Shown: positions 12,221 to 24,333, counted from the stretch's first letter. The stretch is 64,000 bases of DNA from Dermanyssus gallinae (GCA_003439945.1 QVRM01002755.1:693001-757000); one strand, 5' to 3'. A program made the numbers and translations. The notes: generated by a model not told the origin, from the letters alone.

Positions 12221-14394
12221 AATGCATTACAGCAGTCAAATTTCACCCTCACTCTCGCCGCCACTCCACCTCCACTGCTACAATGACTTTTTGGTGGTGT
12301 GTCCTTCTTATGGCATTTATGACTTTCCTGTTGATTTTCAAAACCATGTCGTTGCCGTTAATCATCTTAGAGTTCACCTCACATGTCACAAACCATATGC
12401 CAGCCTTCGCTCGAAGATCAGTAAGATTTGTTTCCTAGAAAGCTGATAGGTTCGATTTTGGTAGTGTACCAGTCATTGCATTGTCTATGGGCAGTCTGTT
12501 TTTCCAGCTACATCATTGTTGAAAACCAGATGTCGTGGGCAAGTCCGCCATATTTAAACACAAAAGCTAGCGCTAATGATCTGAATGCACACAATATCAG
12601 GTTTTTTTTCCAGATGCCAGGAAGTGCGGCACACGTATGTGCCTCCTGAACATTTATTCGGTGTGTGTACTGTTAGTTAGTTTAGCTGGTCTAAAAACTG
12701 CGGCTTTTTTCCGCCCCACAAGCAGTGCTAAAACATGCTGAGCTTACTTATGCGTTAAAGCCATAGTAGAATTTCTTCCCGCGGGAGACTTCTGTTGGGC
12801 CACACACACCTTTTGTGTGCTTCATCCTTGCTCTTCCGGACTGCCGACGCGTGCAAGGCGGTTGTAATAAATAAAAAGGGCCAGTGCAGTTGCTTTTTCA
12901 CCTGGTAGTGTCAATTCATGGTTAGTATACAACTAACCATGGACAGATGAGACGGCATAGTTTTCGTTGACATGCCCCTTTCCTCGAAGTATAAGTAAGC
13001 AGAGTTCGAGCGTGTGAGTAAGTCATCTTCGTTCTTGCCCGTGCCACAGAGAACGCAGGTAGCACTTGGCACTTGTTCATTCTACGTCGGCACTCTCGGA
13101 AGCAGCTTCAGTGACCGAATTTAGTCAAAACCCGTCTGAAACCCCTTGGTTTTACTCGAACTGACCTACCGTGTTTGTGCTGGTTCACACTCGGGCGACC
13201 AGTTACAATTTTGACTGTGCGTAGTTACTTTTCTCTGTCAAAGATCCCGCAGGCCGGAGGGTCATCTGAAGATTCAGATTTCAGATTTAGAACGTGGTTT
13301 ATTTACGAAACTGCATTACAAATGCCTAAGTTTTCGGAAAAAATGGCATTTTATAAAAAGAGTGAATTTACACAGTCACATGGTCATATATACAGGTGTG
13401 TACTCAGTAAACCGGTGATTCAGCTCCTCGGTGTCATTCAAAAATTGCAGCAAGTAAATACGCTCGAGACAACTGTATTGCCGACCTTTTGCATGGAGGC
13501 TCCTATAACTCATGAATCAATTACTATCTCCGCAGCTCTTTACTTCGCAACGCCTGCCAATATTTATCAATCTTTTATACCAGAGCCGAAAGCATGTTAC
13601 TTTCATAATTCCCGCACAAATATACTAACAGAGGAGAGAGATAAGGGGGGTAACATATATGTAGACACTGTCGTGCATATATGTAGGGTTTTAGTGAGTA
13701 TTGCCTTAAGCCTACGGGTCGACTCTTGCCAAGCGCCAAGGCTTGGTGGTGAGACTTGCTGTTTGATGGCTGAGTCCCACACTGTCTGAGTGTGAGCACG
13801 TTGTGAGGACAGCCAATCCCTGTATGCTTTTGCTCAGTCGTACGTAAATGTATTTTAAGCCCTAAACCCGCTCAAAAAAATAAAGATACATTTTTGACGG
13901 CATGAAACCGTTCGGTGTGCGGATACGTGTGATGCGCGCTCGCAAGGCTTGCAGTTTATTTTCTGGCTTCGCTCTGCCATGTCAAGATTGAGTTTACAAA
14001 CGAGTTTTTTGTTGCTCTAGATTTTTTCTATATTGTTAAGGCAAACTAAATTCTTGCTGGTCGTTGTGGTCACGCTTCGGGTGTAACCCTTATCCCAGCA
14101 GCCATCGGTTTCAAACATTTCGAATACTATAATTTATGCAAACATTCTTCTAGTTCAGCCATCGCCACAATCTCACTCCGAGAGAAGTAAATTATGGCCA
14201 TCGTCCCTGTCATCCGATCGTCGAGCCAGAAAGACCTGCATCAGCAACAGATTTTTTGGTCAGCCCTTCGAAAAACTCAGTGCACTTAGTCATCGCTGAG
14301 ACTTGCCTAAAAGATTAGTACGCAGCCCGGTCTTAAGGCACGGCTGTTGACATGCCTATGCTCGCATGTTATTTTTCCACACCGTCTTGTCTAT
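12219..14394. other. Unassigned sequence with one 204-codon open frame
   Basis: The longest frame is at 13175-13789 on the plus strand. Its translation has no repeats, transmembrane segment or motif that I recognise, and its start shows no convincing context. It may be chance. Nothing else in this stretch can be supported. Confidence 0.35.
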
Positions 14395-14411
14395 GGGGGG
14401 GGGGGGGGGGG
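14395..14411. repeat. Poly-G run
   Basis: Seventeen consecutive G's, a possible sequencing-length ambiguity. Confidence 0.95.
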
Positions 14412-14689
14412 AATCGACTCGAATGCGTTACCCAAGCGTCTGACAGCAAACGTTACGCCATGCACAATGAAATCGATTCTTATTTCGTTCTCTACTCGAC
14501 ACGGGACATTTCAAGACAAACTTTCTTAGGTGCCCAGGTGCTATTTTACCACATGCCTTGCTCTACGCGCTTTACCGCGCGGAAGACGTTCGACAGACAG
14601 CGACCACATAACAGAACACGACGACGCGACAAACACACCGGCGTCATTTCTCTGCTGTTGTCGGCTGCTACGTTAAACTAGATTTAAAC

Positions 14690-15840
14690 GACCGTCGCCG
14701 CCAATTTAACACCACCACTACCACCATCATCACTGTCGACTGGCTAGACACTACGACAGTGGGACCCACACACAGTCGTGGGTCGACGATCACCACTAGC
14801 GTCAGCACTAACTCAATTAGTGTCGTCTGCTGCACGCTGCACGGATGCCTCGAGGCAGCGGGCGGCCAGCGAAAATGCGATGAAACAACACAGACGACAT
14901 ACAACCGACCGCCGCACGTTCTGCGTGCTCGTCGACCGACTGTATGATGTCGAGCCTATCGTAACGGTAATTCGATTCGTGCGCGCCTCGGACCGCTTTC
15001 TTCGTGTGGTCAGTAATAATAGTTGGTAGGCGGAGGTGGAAACGCCGCCAGTTGTGTGGAGAAGCGACGTGGAGCACGGTGTCTGTCTGTCTGTCTGTCT
15101 ATGCGACTACGCGTCCATCCTTCCGTTCTTCTTCTGTATGTCTGTATGTCAGGCGTCTGTCAGACGGACAGATAATACTGTCTATCGTACGTTATCGCCA
15201 TGCCCATTGTTCGCTCTCTCTGCTGGGCCAGCCGGAGATATTTGCGCCCCCGCTCTTCTATTTCTTTATTTTCTTGTCTCTGCTTGCGCCTGCTGCTGGT
15301 TCGTTTTCTTTTTCCGTCTCTCCCGAGGCGGCGTCTCTCGAGCTGTTTCGGCGAAAGCTGTACATACGTACGCATGACAAAAGCAAGAATGGCAGCCCCG
15401 TCTTCCACTCCCCTCCCCTCTTCCTCCTCCACTCCCGTCTCCCCCTCCTCCACTCCCGTCTCCCCTTCCTCCACTCCCGTCTCCCCTTCCTCCACTCCCG
15501 TCTCCTCTTCCCTCTTCCCCCCCCCACCCGTCTTTTTCAGAAAGAGACACTAGGAGTGACCGGTCAGTCAGTGACTGCAGGACTTGTCCTGATCCCGACC
15601 CGGCCCGCAGACGTCCGCTTGCGCTTGAGTTCGCTCGCTTGCTCGCCGCTGGCCAGCCGGTGGTAGATCGGGTGTCCTGTGGGCTCTGTCAGGTCCCCAC
15701 CACTACACTGCTCTGTTCGTCCTGCATTTTGCCGTAGACGCTGCTGCTGCCGCCGCTGCCGCTATTTTAGTCGACTCGTTCTTCGGCCTCAGCCGGTCGT
15801 AGCCATGGCGACAGTGCGGCCTGCTTTCTTTGTCCAAGAC
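14690..15840. promoter_or_regulatory. GC- and CpG-rich island, possible promoter or 5' UTR
   Basis: This block is clearly richer in C, G and CpG than its surroundings. It contains several pyrimidine-rich tracts, a (GTCT)n run at about 15080-15100 and a 21-bp minisatellite. Near its right end, at 15804, an ATG lies in strong Kozak context (AGCCATGG), but the frame closes after 12 codons and I see no donor site. It may be the promoter or 5' leader of a host gene whose exons I cannot identify. Direction unknown. Confidence 0.35.
15418..15513. repeat. 21-bp C/T-rich minisatellite
   Basis: Four to five tandem units of about 21 bp built on TCCTCCACTCCCGTCTCCCC, with slight decay in the last unit. 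The plus-strand frames through it read repeated STPVSPS, which is a product of the repeat, not evidence of a gene. Confidence 0.9.
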
Positions 15841-16095
15841 TAAGCAAAGATAAAGAACAATAATGGCCTTGCTACGTCTGTCTAGTTTAATCAGTCACGT
15901 TTACATGCATGGATGCAGGCGCGGGCATGTCTACACGTTGCGGGGCGCGCGCACGCGCGTCTTCTTCTTCTTTGTACGTTAATTTGACTTGACGACAACT
16001 TGGTGGCGTACCACCAAGTTCTTGGACTTGGCTGGATTAACGAAACCTCGCTTCGCTCACGTAGCTCTATTCGCGGTGCTACGGCAGTCAGGAAA

Positions 16096-16265
16096 AGTAT
16101 TTATATATATTTACATGTATTTATATATGTATACATGTACTTATATGTGTGTACATGAATATATATATATATATATATATATATGTATACATGTACTTAT
16201 ATGTGTGTACATGTATATATATATATATATGTATTTATATATATTCCCATGTAATTGTATGTGTG
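16096..16265. repeat. Compound TA/TATG/TACATG microsatellite
   Basis: Alternating TATATA, TGTATACATG and TGTG blocks, repeated about three times. The open frames across it are rich in Ile and Tyr only because of the repeat. Confidence 0.9.
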
Positions 16266-16269
16266 TGTG

Positions 16270-17588
16270 CGTATGTACTTATGCATAGTAATATTACTTG
16301 TATTTTTTTTTTTTTTAACTATTGTGAGATCTACATTTATGTAGTGTCAACACCGTGAATATCAAAGACAGTGTTGGAGGTGGGACCCGTCAAAGACGCG
16401 TTTGCATGTATCTATAATAGTACTAAAAGCATATATTATAACGATTAGTCCAACAAACCTTTTTGCATTCTGAACATGTTGTTACTTTGCAACTATATAA
16501 CTCTAAGTCGCTTTTAGCCACTCTGGTCTGATAGGACAGAGGGATGGCCGGTGTGCTTATATTTCAGTGAACCTGCGCTGTCACCTAAGTTGCGTAACAA
16601 AACGCAGACTATCCGACAGCCGGTAAACACGGCAAATTATGTGAGCCGAGAGCGCGTAATAAAAACGCAAATAACATCCTACAAAAACAAATGTTTGACC
16701 AGTGCATAGGCAGAAGCGAGCCCAACGGTATAAGCTGTCGTTAGGGCAATTATAAAATTGAACAAGGAGTGACCGAAAGAAAGCTTCTCTGGGCTCTCTA
16801 CCGTTGCCCTCCGCATTACATCAGTGATTCTATGCTGTGGTTGGCCGTTGGCGCTTGAAGTTAGGCTAATGCCAAAAGATGTGAAGCTGAAAACATATTT
16901 GAGGGTTTGCCTATTACATCAGGTATGGTAACGGATTGTTTGCTGCCACGCCGAAACTCCAAAGCTTCTGGTCTCAACAAGTTCTTGATCGAGCCATCAC
17001 CAACATAGACAAGCATAAACAAACACAACACACCAACATGTGACCGCTTTGCCAACACTTACGCCCGCGGCGTTAGACGTTCCTCCTCTCCGGAGAAGGT
17101 GGCTGGTGACCTGCCTTGACCGTACAAAGCTTGAGGCAGCGTTCGACGCTCGGGCCCCACAGCTAACTTGGGTAAAGGCGGAAGGACCTAGCATACATAA
17201 GAATATCAAAGTGCTAACTGCGCCCTGCCGTGTGTGAGTCCTCTCTCCCGCAGAATTAGGCGGCACCTTCCTCAGAAGAAGTGACATACAGGAAGCAGGT
17301 CCTCAGGAGGCATACCTCAGGAGGTAGCCAATCTCTTTACGCGGAGATATCCCATAACCGTCAAGGCAATGACGACCACGCAGTTGCGGGCTGGTCTATC
17401 CTAGAGCAAAATAGAAGACCACGTAATCTGTCATTATAAAGCGAAACCTTTAAACTGGCTCACCACGGAGAGCAGCCCTATCAAAATTCGCAGCGCCTCC
17501 TCCAGAGACCTCATCACAGCGGACAACTCGGACCTGATTCCTTGCAGAAGGTCGTCAGCCAGCCCCCAAGAGCGACGAATCGGGACTT

Positions 17589-17592
<4 letters not shown>
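16270..17592. other. Unassigned sequence, possible LINE fragment near 17.1 kb
   Basis: Mostly without recognisable features. The plus-strand frame at about 17090-17237 reads RRWLVTCLDRTKLEAAFDAR, reminiscent of the linker between endonuclease and RT in R1-type LINEs. It is too short to be sure. Confidence 0.3.

Positions 17593-17660
<68 letters not shown>
17593..17660. repeat. (TA)n microsatellite at the 3' end of an R2-like LINE
   Basis: About 34 TA units, lying exactly at the 3' terminus of the minus-strand R2-like fragment that follows. Confidence 0.95.
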
Positions 17661-17667
<7 letters not shown>

Positions 17668-19003
17668 TGTGATGATTTATTAATCATTTACAATACGTTT
17701 GCACACTCGGCAGTGCTCGCCTTAATAAAAATAGTGGTAAAAAGGTGTCACGTGAGGTTAAGAATCAGCTGTCCGTGTCCTTGCTTGATGGTAGCCCCCG
17801 CTCTTATGGACCCGGTGCGAGCGGTATATCCTCAAGGTTCCTTGCAACGTTAAAAGATCCATAAGATTCCTCTTTTTTGACGCCAAGCCCCAAGAGCGTC
17901 CTCGCAGATTCGGAGTCCTATACACCACTCATAGAGTTAGTGATGGATCCGAAGCTGCGAGGGTTTTGCGGGTCGGGGAGCGCCGCTCTTAGGAACTCGA
18001 CGTCATATTTAGTGATGCCGCGCTTTTGCCAGGTCCCGGTTCGGGCCGCAAACCTCGGCATCTAAAACCTAGACCTCAATAGGTGCTGTTATTACGAGGT
18101 CGGGCTTTAGACCCGGTGCGCCCGGTCGACGGAATACTCGCTCAGGAACCACCTCATGACCCCTCTCGCGAAGAAGACGCGCCACGCGATCACAGACGCC
18201 GTCATGTCTTTTTATAGTTTTTTTGTGTGTTGTATCGCACATCTGAGCGACATGAGCCAACGTCTCAAGCGCATTTCACCCTACAACGTTTGTTGTAGCC
18301 CGGGCATCCCCTGGCCAATCTGGCACGCGTTGGTAGTGCGTTGATCCAGAGCTTTATTAGGTTTAAATACTCCTTACCAGATAGGTAGGGCATACCCTTA
18401 ATCCAGTAATGTACAAAGGGCGTTTTGTGTGCTTTTTTAAAATGTGCCGCATTGAACGTGTTGTGTAGTTGTTGAGACCAGTAATCGGTCCCTTGTGTAA
18501 CTGTCTCAATGGAGGTTCCCAAGCCCTCGCAAAGAAGTCTTGTCTTCGCAAGGTCTATTTTGAAGTGCTCGGTGGTTAGCATCCATTGAACCCCAAAGTG
18601 CGTGGAGTGTTGTAGTGCTATCAGGCGGGAAAGGCGGAGTCTGGGGATGAATGTTTGGAGACAGGGACCGCCGTGTGCTGTGTGCGTGCACAGATAGGCG
18701 TTCGGCACCGAGTTTCCCAGCTTAAGCCATTTCGACTTATCTAGGTCGCTAAGAAGTGCGTAAGATGGTCTGGAACCGGAGACCAGTTTATATAGGAGGC
18801 AGGGAATGAGAAAGTCTTTCAAAAATATGAGTTTTTGGTGGGGTTTAAGGGGAGTTATCGTGAGTCTGTTGAGTAAATTAAGGAGTATATTCTTGGTGGA
18901 GTCAACTCTGCCATTGCTGTCAAAGTCGACTCCAAGATATCTCCATCGATCGCTCATACCATTAGCTGGCAATTGCCACCCTCCAACGTATACATACACG
19001 CCC
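17661..19003 (-). pseudogene. R2-superclade LINE, 5'-truncated (RT thumb, CCHC, restriction-like endonuclease, 3' UTR)
   Basis: Read on the minus strand from 19003, the frame begins at the end of the RT palm (RYLGVDFD, about 18950) and continues through the thumb to INALPTRARLARG and a C-x3-C zinc half at about 18270. A frameshift there leads to the second half (AHVAQMC). Then comes the R2-type endonuclease: KRHDGVCDRVARLL, GLKPDLVI, an in-frame stop at 18069-18071, and a further stretch with LDAEV. The C-terminal tail (WRGVW-like block, then LQGT) and about 200 bases of 3' UTR follow, ending at the (TA)n. R2 elements use one protein with a C-terminal restriction-like nuclease. This copy lacks everything upstream and carries at least two lesions. 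Confidence 0.8.
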
Positions 19004-19362
19004 AAATATGACGTCGAGTTCCTAAGAGCGGCGCTCCCCGACCCGCAAAAACCTCGCAGATTCGGATCCATCGCTATCTCTATGAGGGGTGTATGGGACT
19101 CCGAATCTGCGAGTACGCTCTTAGGGCTCGGCGTCACGAAGAGGAATGTTATCGATCTTACCATCTTAACACTGCAAGGAACCTTGAGGACATACCGCTC
19201 GCACCGAGTCCATATGAGCGGGGGCTGCCATCAAGCAAGGACACGGACAGCTGATTCTTAACTCCACGTGACAACTTTTTACCACCATTTTTATCAAGGC
19301 GAGCACTGCCGAGTGTGCAAATGTATTGTAAATGATTAATAAATCATCGCAATATTTTCTAG
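19004..19362 (+). pseudogene. R2-superclade LINE 3' end, inverted against its neighbour
   Basis: Plus-strand sequence matching the last 350 or so bases of the preceding minus-strand element (17661-18010), inverted. It starts at AAATATGACGTCGAGTTCC, reads KYDVEFLRAALPDPQ, then MRGVWDSESASTLLGLGV and LQGTLRTYRS, a stop, and the same 3' UTR. The arms differ at several percent of positions, so they are separate old sequences and not a cloning or assembly palindrome. It is a second, extremely 5'-truncated copy joined head to head to the first. Confidence 0.8.
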
Positions 19363-20934
19363 TGCAAACGCATACTTATTACAATACACGTCTGTATTTA
19401 TATCTATACATATTCACTGACAGACACCTACCATGCCTTTTGGCAACAGTGAAACCCTTTTCCGCATCTGCGAGGTATAATAGGAGATACCCTTGATCTA
19501 GTTTTGACCCAAACATTGTAAGAAGTGTCGCTTTTTCGGGTCTTCGTATCACTGACATTAAATCGGCACGCTACTTACCGTAGTGTTACTACAAGTTACC
19601 TTGTAACCACTAGAATTTTTTCTGTGTGCCAATAACATGCTCACCTTAATTAAAAGAAGCCATAATAACAGTTACTGATTAAACAAAGCTTCAAGTATTT
19701 ATTGGTTATGCATGTAGGTTGCACAGTACTTTGCAGCCAATTTTTTATTGCCAACTTCAATTAAAATTACGCACATTTTCTTTCACAAACACACAGTTGC
19801 GGTAATACTCCAATTAAACGCTGGGTTTTCTTGGCACCGCACAGTGGAATACAAACATGCAATTGCTATAGTTACATTTCTAGACGTAGCCTTGAAAACT
19901 TTGCATGCACTGACGCAATGGCATCTGACTGAATATTGCGCAGCAAACAATCTTTTCAAGAAGCCTTTTGAGATAACTGCGAGCAGAACTGTAGTTCTCG
20001 GAACGTGGCATGTTGCCATACCCTCTCCCGGTTTCTTATTACAGTTTTTTGTTCTATTTGATCTTCAAAGGCCCCTCCTTCGAGCAACCTCATTCATGCC
20101 GGAATTGTTATTGTATTACAGCACACAAAACAGCGGGTGGCTTCCTATGCACGTTGGGGTTGGCGAACGTTTCAATATCAGTCACTTCCTTCCCTATTCA
20201 TTACTTCGTTTGCTTTCAATATCTGCAACTAGATACTACATGGACAAGAATCAGCAAATTAATTAGCTTCCTTCTGTGAGAATGGGTAGTCGACTTAGTG
20301 CTTGCAGAAATGCGACCAGGCGCAGTAAGAGTAGATATATATAATGGAATAGAGGACGCCTTTATATACTAAATAAAAATGTGGAAGGACGCTGAAACGC
20401 AGTGAAGCCCGCAAAGCCGGCTTCTCTGGCTACAGGCCAGGCGAACATATTGTTAACTATATCAAGCCTTGCAATACGTTTTGATGAAAAGATTATTTGG
20501 TTTCTACGATTGTTCATTGTCGCATCGAAGAAGCGGTCAATAAGATCGCTTCTCACAAATAGATATAGTGCCCGCGCACCTTTGTTCCGAAATAAAATAG
20601 ACAGCGATGGAAGTTTTACTTGAAACGTAAGATCCGTTGACAAATAATACGGCAAGGTATCGTGCAACATTTGCAGTAGGCAATGCCCTTTGGACTGATA
20701 GCCGAGATCGAAGGAGCCATGATTCAAAATGAGGCATTTCGGAACGGAAAACTCTGCATATTCTCTCAGCATTGCCCCAGTATTGCACCAGCGGCGGAAG
20801 CCGTCCCTACAACGGATTGTGGGTGTCTGTTTTAGAAAGTGTCAAAAAAAGATGTGTGTCCCTTCAAAATGGTGCAAGCAATAGCACACTGAGCTACGGG
20901 GCGATAGTTCTTAATTCGACTTGTGAGCCTTTTC
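19363..20934. other. Unassigned sequence
   Basis: Open frames at 19748-20266 (+) and 20362-20772 (-) show no motif I recognise and no splice-site support. I treat them as chance frames. Confidence 0.4.
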
Positions 20935-21340
20935 TTAAATGTAGAAATATATCATCATCACATGTCAGTCACTAATATTGAGTATGAATACACATTTACA
21001 TTTATAGAGTTGTCAACTGCTTGCGGCATGTTATTTGCAAGAGGCAGTGCAGTGATCTCTTCGCAAGGGCCAGGCGGGCAGATGCATGATACTTCGTACA
21101 CGCCTGAAAGCATTTTCGATAGATGCACTCCTCGTGGAAGTTCGCCGTCAAACAGATCAGTTTATGATAGCCATGAACTATGTTTCAGTGGCGAGAAGCA
21201 CTGAAAATATCCAGATCTCCAACCGCTCGTCGGATTTGTTTAACTTTGTTTTTCCATTCCGAGGTAAAGATTTCCAGTGGTACTGTACACTTCCTTTTCA
21301 ACCTCAATTGAATTATCTCAACGACCAGTGCCGACCGATT
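20935..21340. repeat. Dispersed repeat family, copy 3 (diverged)
   Basis: An independent, diverged copy of the repeat at 2800-3190, in the same orientation. TGAAAATATCCAG, GCTCGTCGGA and TTTAACTTTG are shared in order. This shows that the sequence is interspersed and not unique to the tandem duplication. Confidence 0.55.
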
Positions 21341-22268
21341 CTACAATCAAATATGTAAATGACTAGCTGAGTAGCAGCAAGATACTTCGACTGATTTACT
21401 GGATTTTCTTGTCCCCTTCTACTAAAGGCAAGGGCGTTTCGAAGTGCTTTCTGTAAACGGTGACAATCTTCCGGGCAAGAGTGCGCAAACGTGCGATATT
21501 TTGACATAACAGACACACATGGAAATGTGAAATGGCAAATGGCATATCCTGCTTTATTAGAAAGCATTTCACAACTTCTCTTTGAAGTCGAAGTGACACA
21601 TCCGATCAATCAACTATCTATTCCGACATAAACGTGGGGGTCGACATAAACGTGGGGTGTTTCTAGAGGGAGGCTTTCCTCTTTGCGACGTGTGGCAAAG
21701 GATACTTAGGAGGGTTCCTTTGGACGTGTGGCGACGATGGCTCGGTAACGGGGAGATCAAGCGCATGCCAGGTTCGCTCGTATAAGCACTTCCCGAACAA
21801 CTGCTGAATAAGCGACTAGCCAGTCTGTCTCTTGCTCAACAACGAAGTACGTGAGCTACCGACGTAAGGATAAGCTGCCGAACAGCTGCACCAGCTCCAT
21901 TGACACGCAAGTAACGGGCAACAAGGACAGTGGGCTTCACTTCGACAAGGAGTGCCTCCATCTCTACTCGCCCACCTGTAGTGACCACAGTGTGCTAACG
22001 GCCTCGGTGTTGTTAGTCTTAATTTATTTTATCATTTTCTAAACGAGCAACCATGGCGACAGTCATCATAACAACAACAACATCAACAATAACAAGAACA
22101 ACAACAACAACTGCAACAACAACATCAACATTAACAACATCATCATCATCATCAGCCAACAACCATTAACAAATTAAAACTACCCCTTCCTATTACACCT
22201 ACAAACACAATTTATACTAATTCTACGATCTATACTTTTACCGCCATAGTCTTTTTGCATACGATATG
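21341..22268. other. Unassigned sequence with (CAA)n/(CAT)n tract
   Basis: From about 22063 to 22165 there is a low-complexity tract of CAA, CAACAT and CAT units. The part at 21640-22040 is less AT-rich than its surroundings and could be a retroelement leader or LTR piece. I found no paired LTR or primer site. Confidence 0.4.
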
Positions 22269-22270
22269 TA

Positions 22271-23592
22271 CGAGGTGTGTTCAAAACGTATCGCGACTTT
22301 TGAATTTTCGCGGGTTACGTATATTCGAATTTCGATTTTTTGTGGCGTTATGTTGGTACTCATGTCTCTCACTTATGCTGACAAGCTCGGCCATTTTGAA
22401 TGTTCACTTAATTGTTGACAGCTGCTTTGCTTGCACGTGTTTTGGATCGTCTTCGATTTTTACCTATTCAAAAAAATGGATCAAAGAACCTGTATCAAAT
22501 TTTGTGTGAAAAACGAAATTAAGTGCGCGGATGCATTCCGAATGTTGACTGTGGCATACGGAGAAGCTACCTTGGACCGAAGCAACGTTTATCGGTGGTA
22601 CAAAATGTTCTCAGAAGGCCGAGAAGATGTGAACGACGAAGAGCGTGCCGGACGCCCGAGCACTTCAACAACAGACGAAAAAATTAATGAAGTGGAGAAA
22701 ATGGTATTGGCCAATCGTCGAATCACCGTTAGAGAAGTTGCTGAGGACCTAAACATATCGATTGGCTCGTGCCATTCGATTTTTATCAATGATTTGGGCA
22801 TGAGACGGGTCGCCGCGAAATTCGTACCAAAATTGCTCAATTGCGACCAAAAACAGCATCGCATGAACATTGCTAATGAGATGTTGGACTCTGTCCGCGA
22901 CGACCCAAAATTGCTCCAGAGGGTCATAACTGGTGACGAATCGTGGGTTTATGGTTATGACGTGGAAACCAAAGCTCAATCATCTCAATGGAAGCTGCCG
23001 CACGAACCAAGACCGAAAAAAGCGCGCCAAGTTCGGTCGAATGTGAAAGTTTTGCTGACAGTTTTCTTCGATTGCAGGGGCGTGGTGCATCATGGGTTCT
23101 TGCCACAGGGTAGAACGGTCAATAAGGAATATTACCTGCAAGTTATGCGCAATTTGCGCGAAGCAATCCGCCAGAAACGCCCGGATTTGTGGAAGAACAA
23201 AAATTGGCTTTTGCACCACGATAACGCCCCTGCTCACACATCGTTGCTTGTGCGCGAGTTTTTGGCCAAAAACAACACACTAATGATGCCGCAGCCACCG
23301 TATTCCCCAGATCTGGCCCCCTGTGACTTTTTCTTGTTCCCTAAACTGAAGAGGCCCATGAAAGGACGACGTTACGCTACGCTTGACGAGATAAAGACGG
23401 CATCGAAGGAGGAGCTGAACAAGATAAAAAAAAAATGGTTTTTTGAAGTGCTTCGAAGATTGGAAAAACCGTTGGCACAAGTGTATAATATCTCATGGGG
23501 ATTACTTTGAAGGGGACAAAATAGATATTCATGAATAAATGAATAATTTTTGAAAAAACACAAAAGTCGCGATACGTTTTGAACACACCTCG
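22271..23592 (+). mobile_element. Complete mariner transposon with perfect 32-bp ends
   Basis: The element is 1322 bp long. Its first 32 bases, starting CGAGGTGTGTTCAAAACG, are a perfect inverse of its last 32. It is flanked on both sides by TA (22269-22270 and 23593-23594), the target duplication of the Tc1/mariner superfamily. It holds one intact transposase frame. Intact ends plus an open transposase make this the best candidate for a recently active DNA transposon here. A decayed relative lies at 56870-57545. Confidence 0.95.
22476..23510 (+). CDS. Mariner transposase, D,D(34)D, intact
   Basis: 344 codons, the usual size for mariner. I chose the ATG at 22476 (MDQRTCIKFCVKNEIKCADA), which begins the DNA-binding domain as in related transposases; an upstream in-frame ATG at 22431 would add an unrelated hydrophobic leader. 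Helix-turn-helix regions lie at about residues 5-50 and 80-110. The catalytic triad is complete: VITGDESWVYGYD, LLHHDNAPAH, and YSPDLAPCDFF, with 34 residues between the second and third aspartates. The WVYGYD motif and the linker motif region are present. The enzyme cuts at the inverted ends and inserts at TA, acting in the nucleus. I see no frameshift or stop. The subfamily is not settled. Confidence 0.95.
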   Translation: MDQRTCIKFCVKNEIKCADAFRMLTVAYGEATLDRSNVYRWYKMFSEGREDVNDEERAGRPSTSTTDEKINEVEKMVLANRRITVREVAEDLNISIGSCHSIFINDLGMRRVAAKFVPKLLNCDQKQHRMNIANEMLDSVRDDPKLLQRVITGDESWVYGYDVETKAQSSQWKLPHEPRPKKARQVRSNVKVLLTVFFDCRGVVHHGFLPQGRTVNKEYYLQVMRNLREAIRQKRPDLWKNKNWLLHHDNAPAHTSLLVREFLAKNNTLMMPQPPYSPDLAPCDFFLFPKLKRPMKGRRYATLDEIKTASKEELNKIKKKWFFEVLRRLEKPLAQVYNISWGLL

Positions 23593-23594
23593 TA

Positions 23595-24251
23595 TATACT
23601 TTACGATACATGTAACGATCCGTAGTAGCTCACTAGGCACAGGTGCGTATCAAGGTCTGTTTATACTCTTTGCCCATCTATGAAGACTGTTTTCTGCATG
23701 ACAAGTAAACGTTGCCTACCTGATTCCAAATCTTGCATATCTGATTTGATCGTCAACAGCTGATTAACGTGTCCAGCACAGAGCGCTCGCAGCTCTATGA
23801 GCTCTATGGAGCGGCAAGCAAGCAATATTGCCTTGCCAATCAATAGTCATGTGCTGTATTTGCTAAATGCCGCTTTTCTTAGAAACGACGATGTCCTGTT
23901 GTATTATAGGCAGTCCCCGCGTGGAGGATGTCAGACATAATGCAGATAACAGATACTAGATTACAAGAGCTATAGGCGCATGGCATTTATCGAATATTAT
24001 CCATCGCGTCAGAACAAAACTGACACGCAGGCGATTGTCAAGTTCGCTCTGTCGTCGAGTTATCTGCATGTGTAGCTCGTTACCGTTCACGTTTTAGCAA
24101 TCATCCCGACTTTTCCAAAGAAGTTTTGCTACGTTTGATTCAACCGATCCTTAAGAGCACTCAATGTCGTCGAAATTCAGTTCTGTAAGGGGGAAGAAAG
24201 TATTGGCAAATGTCACGTTTATTACGCTGTTTACTCTGAACGACATTAATG
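23595..24251. other. Unassigned sequence
   Basis: No gene, TE end or structured repeat recognised. Confidence 0.5.

Positions 24252-24333
<82 letters not shown>

Noticed and set aside
13175..13789. 204-codon plus-strand open frame
   Set aside because: No recognisable motif, no start or splice context; cannot be told from chance.
15004..15666. 220-codon open frame across the GC-rich island
   Set aside because: Much of it is the 21-bp minisatellite and pyrimidine tracts; all frames there give low-complexity peptides.
16149..16358. Ile/Tyr-rich open frames, here and at many TA arrays
   Set aside because: They are translations of (TA)n microsatellites.
17661..19362. Palindrome as a cloning or assembly artefact
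   Set aside because: The arms differ at many positions and have different flanks, so they are real, separately aged sequences.
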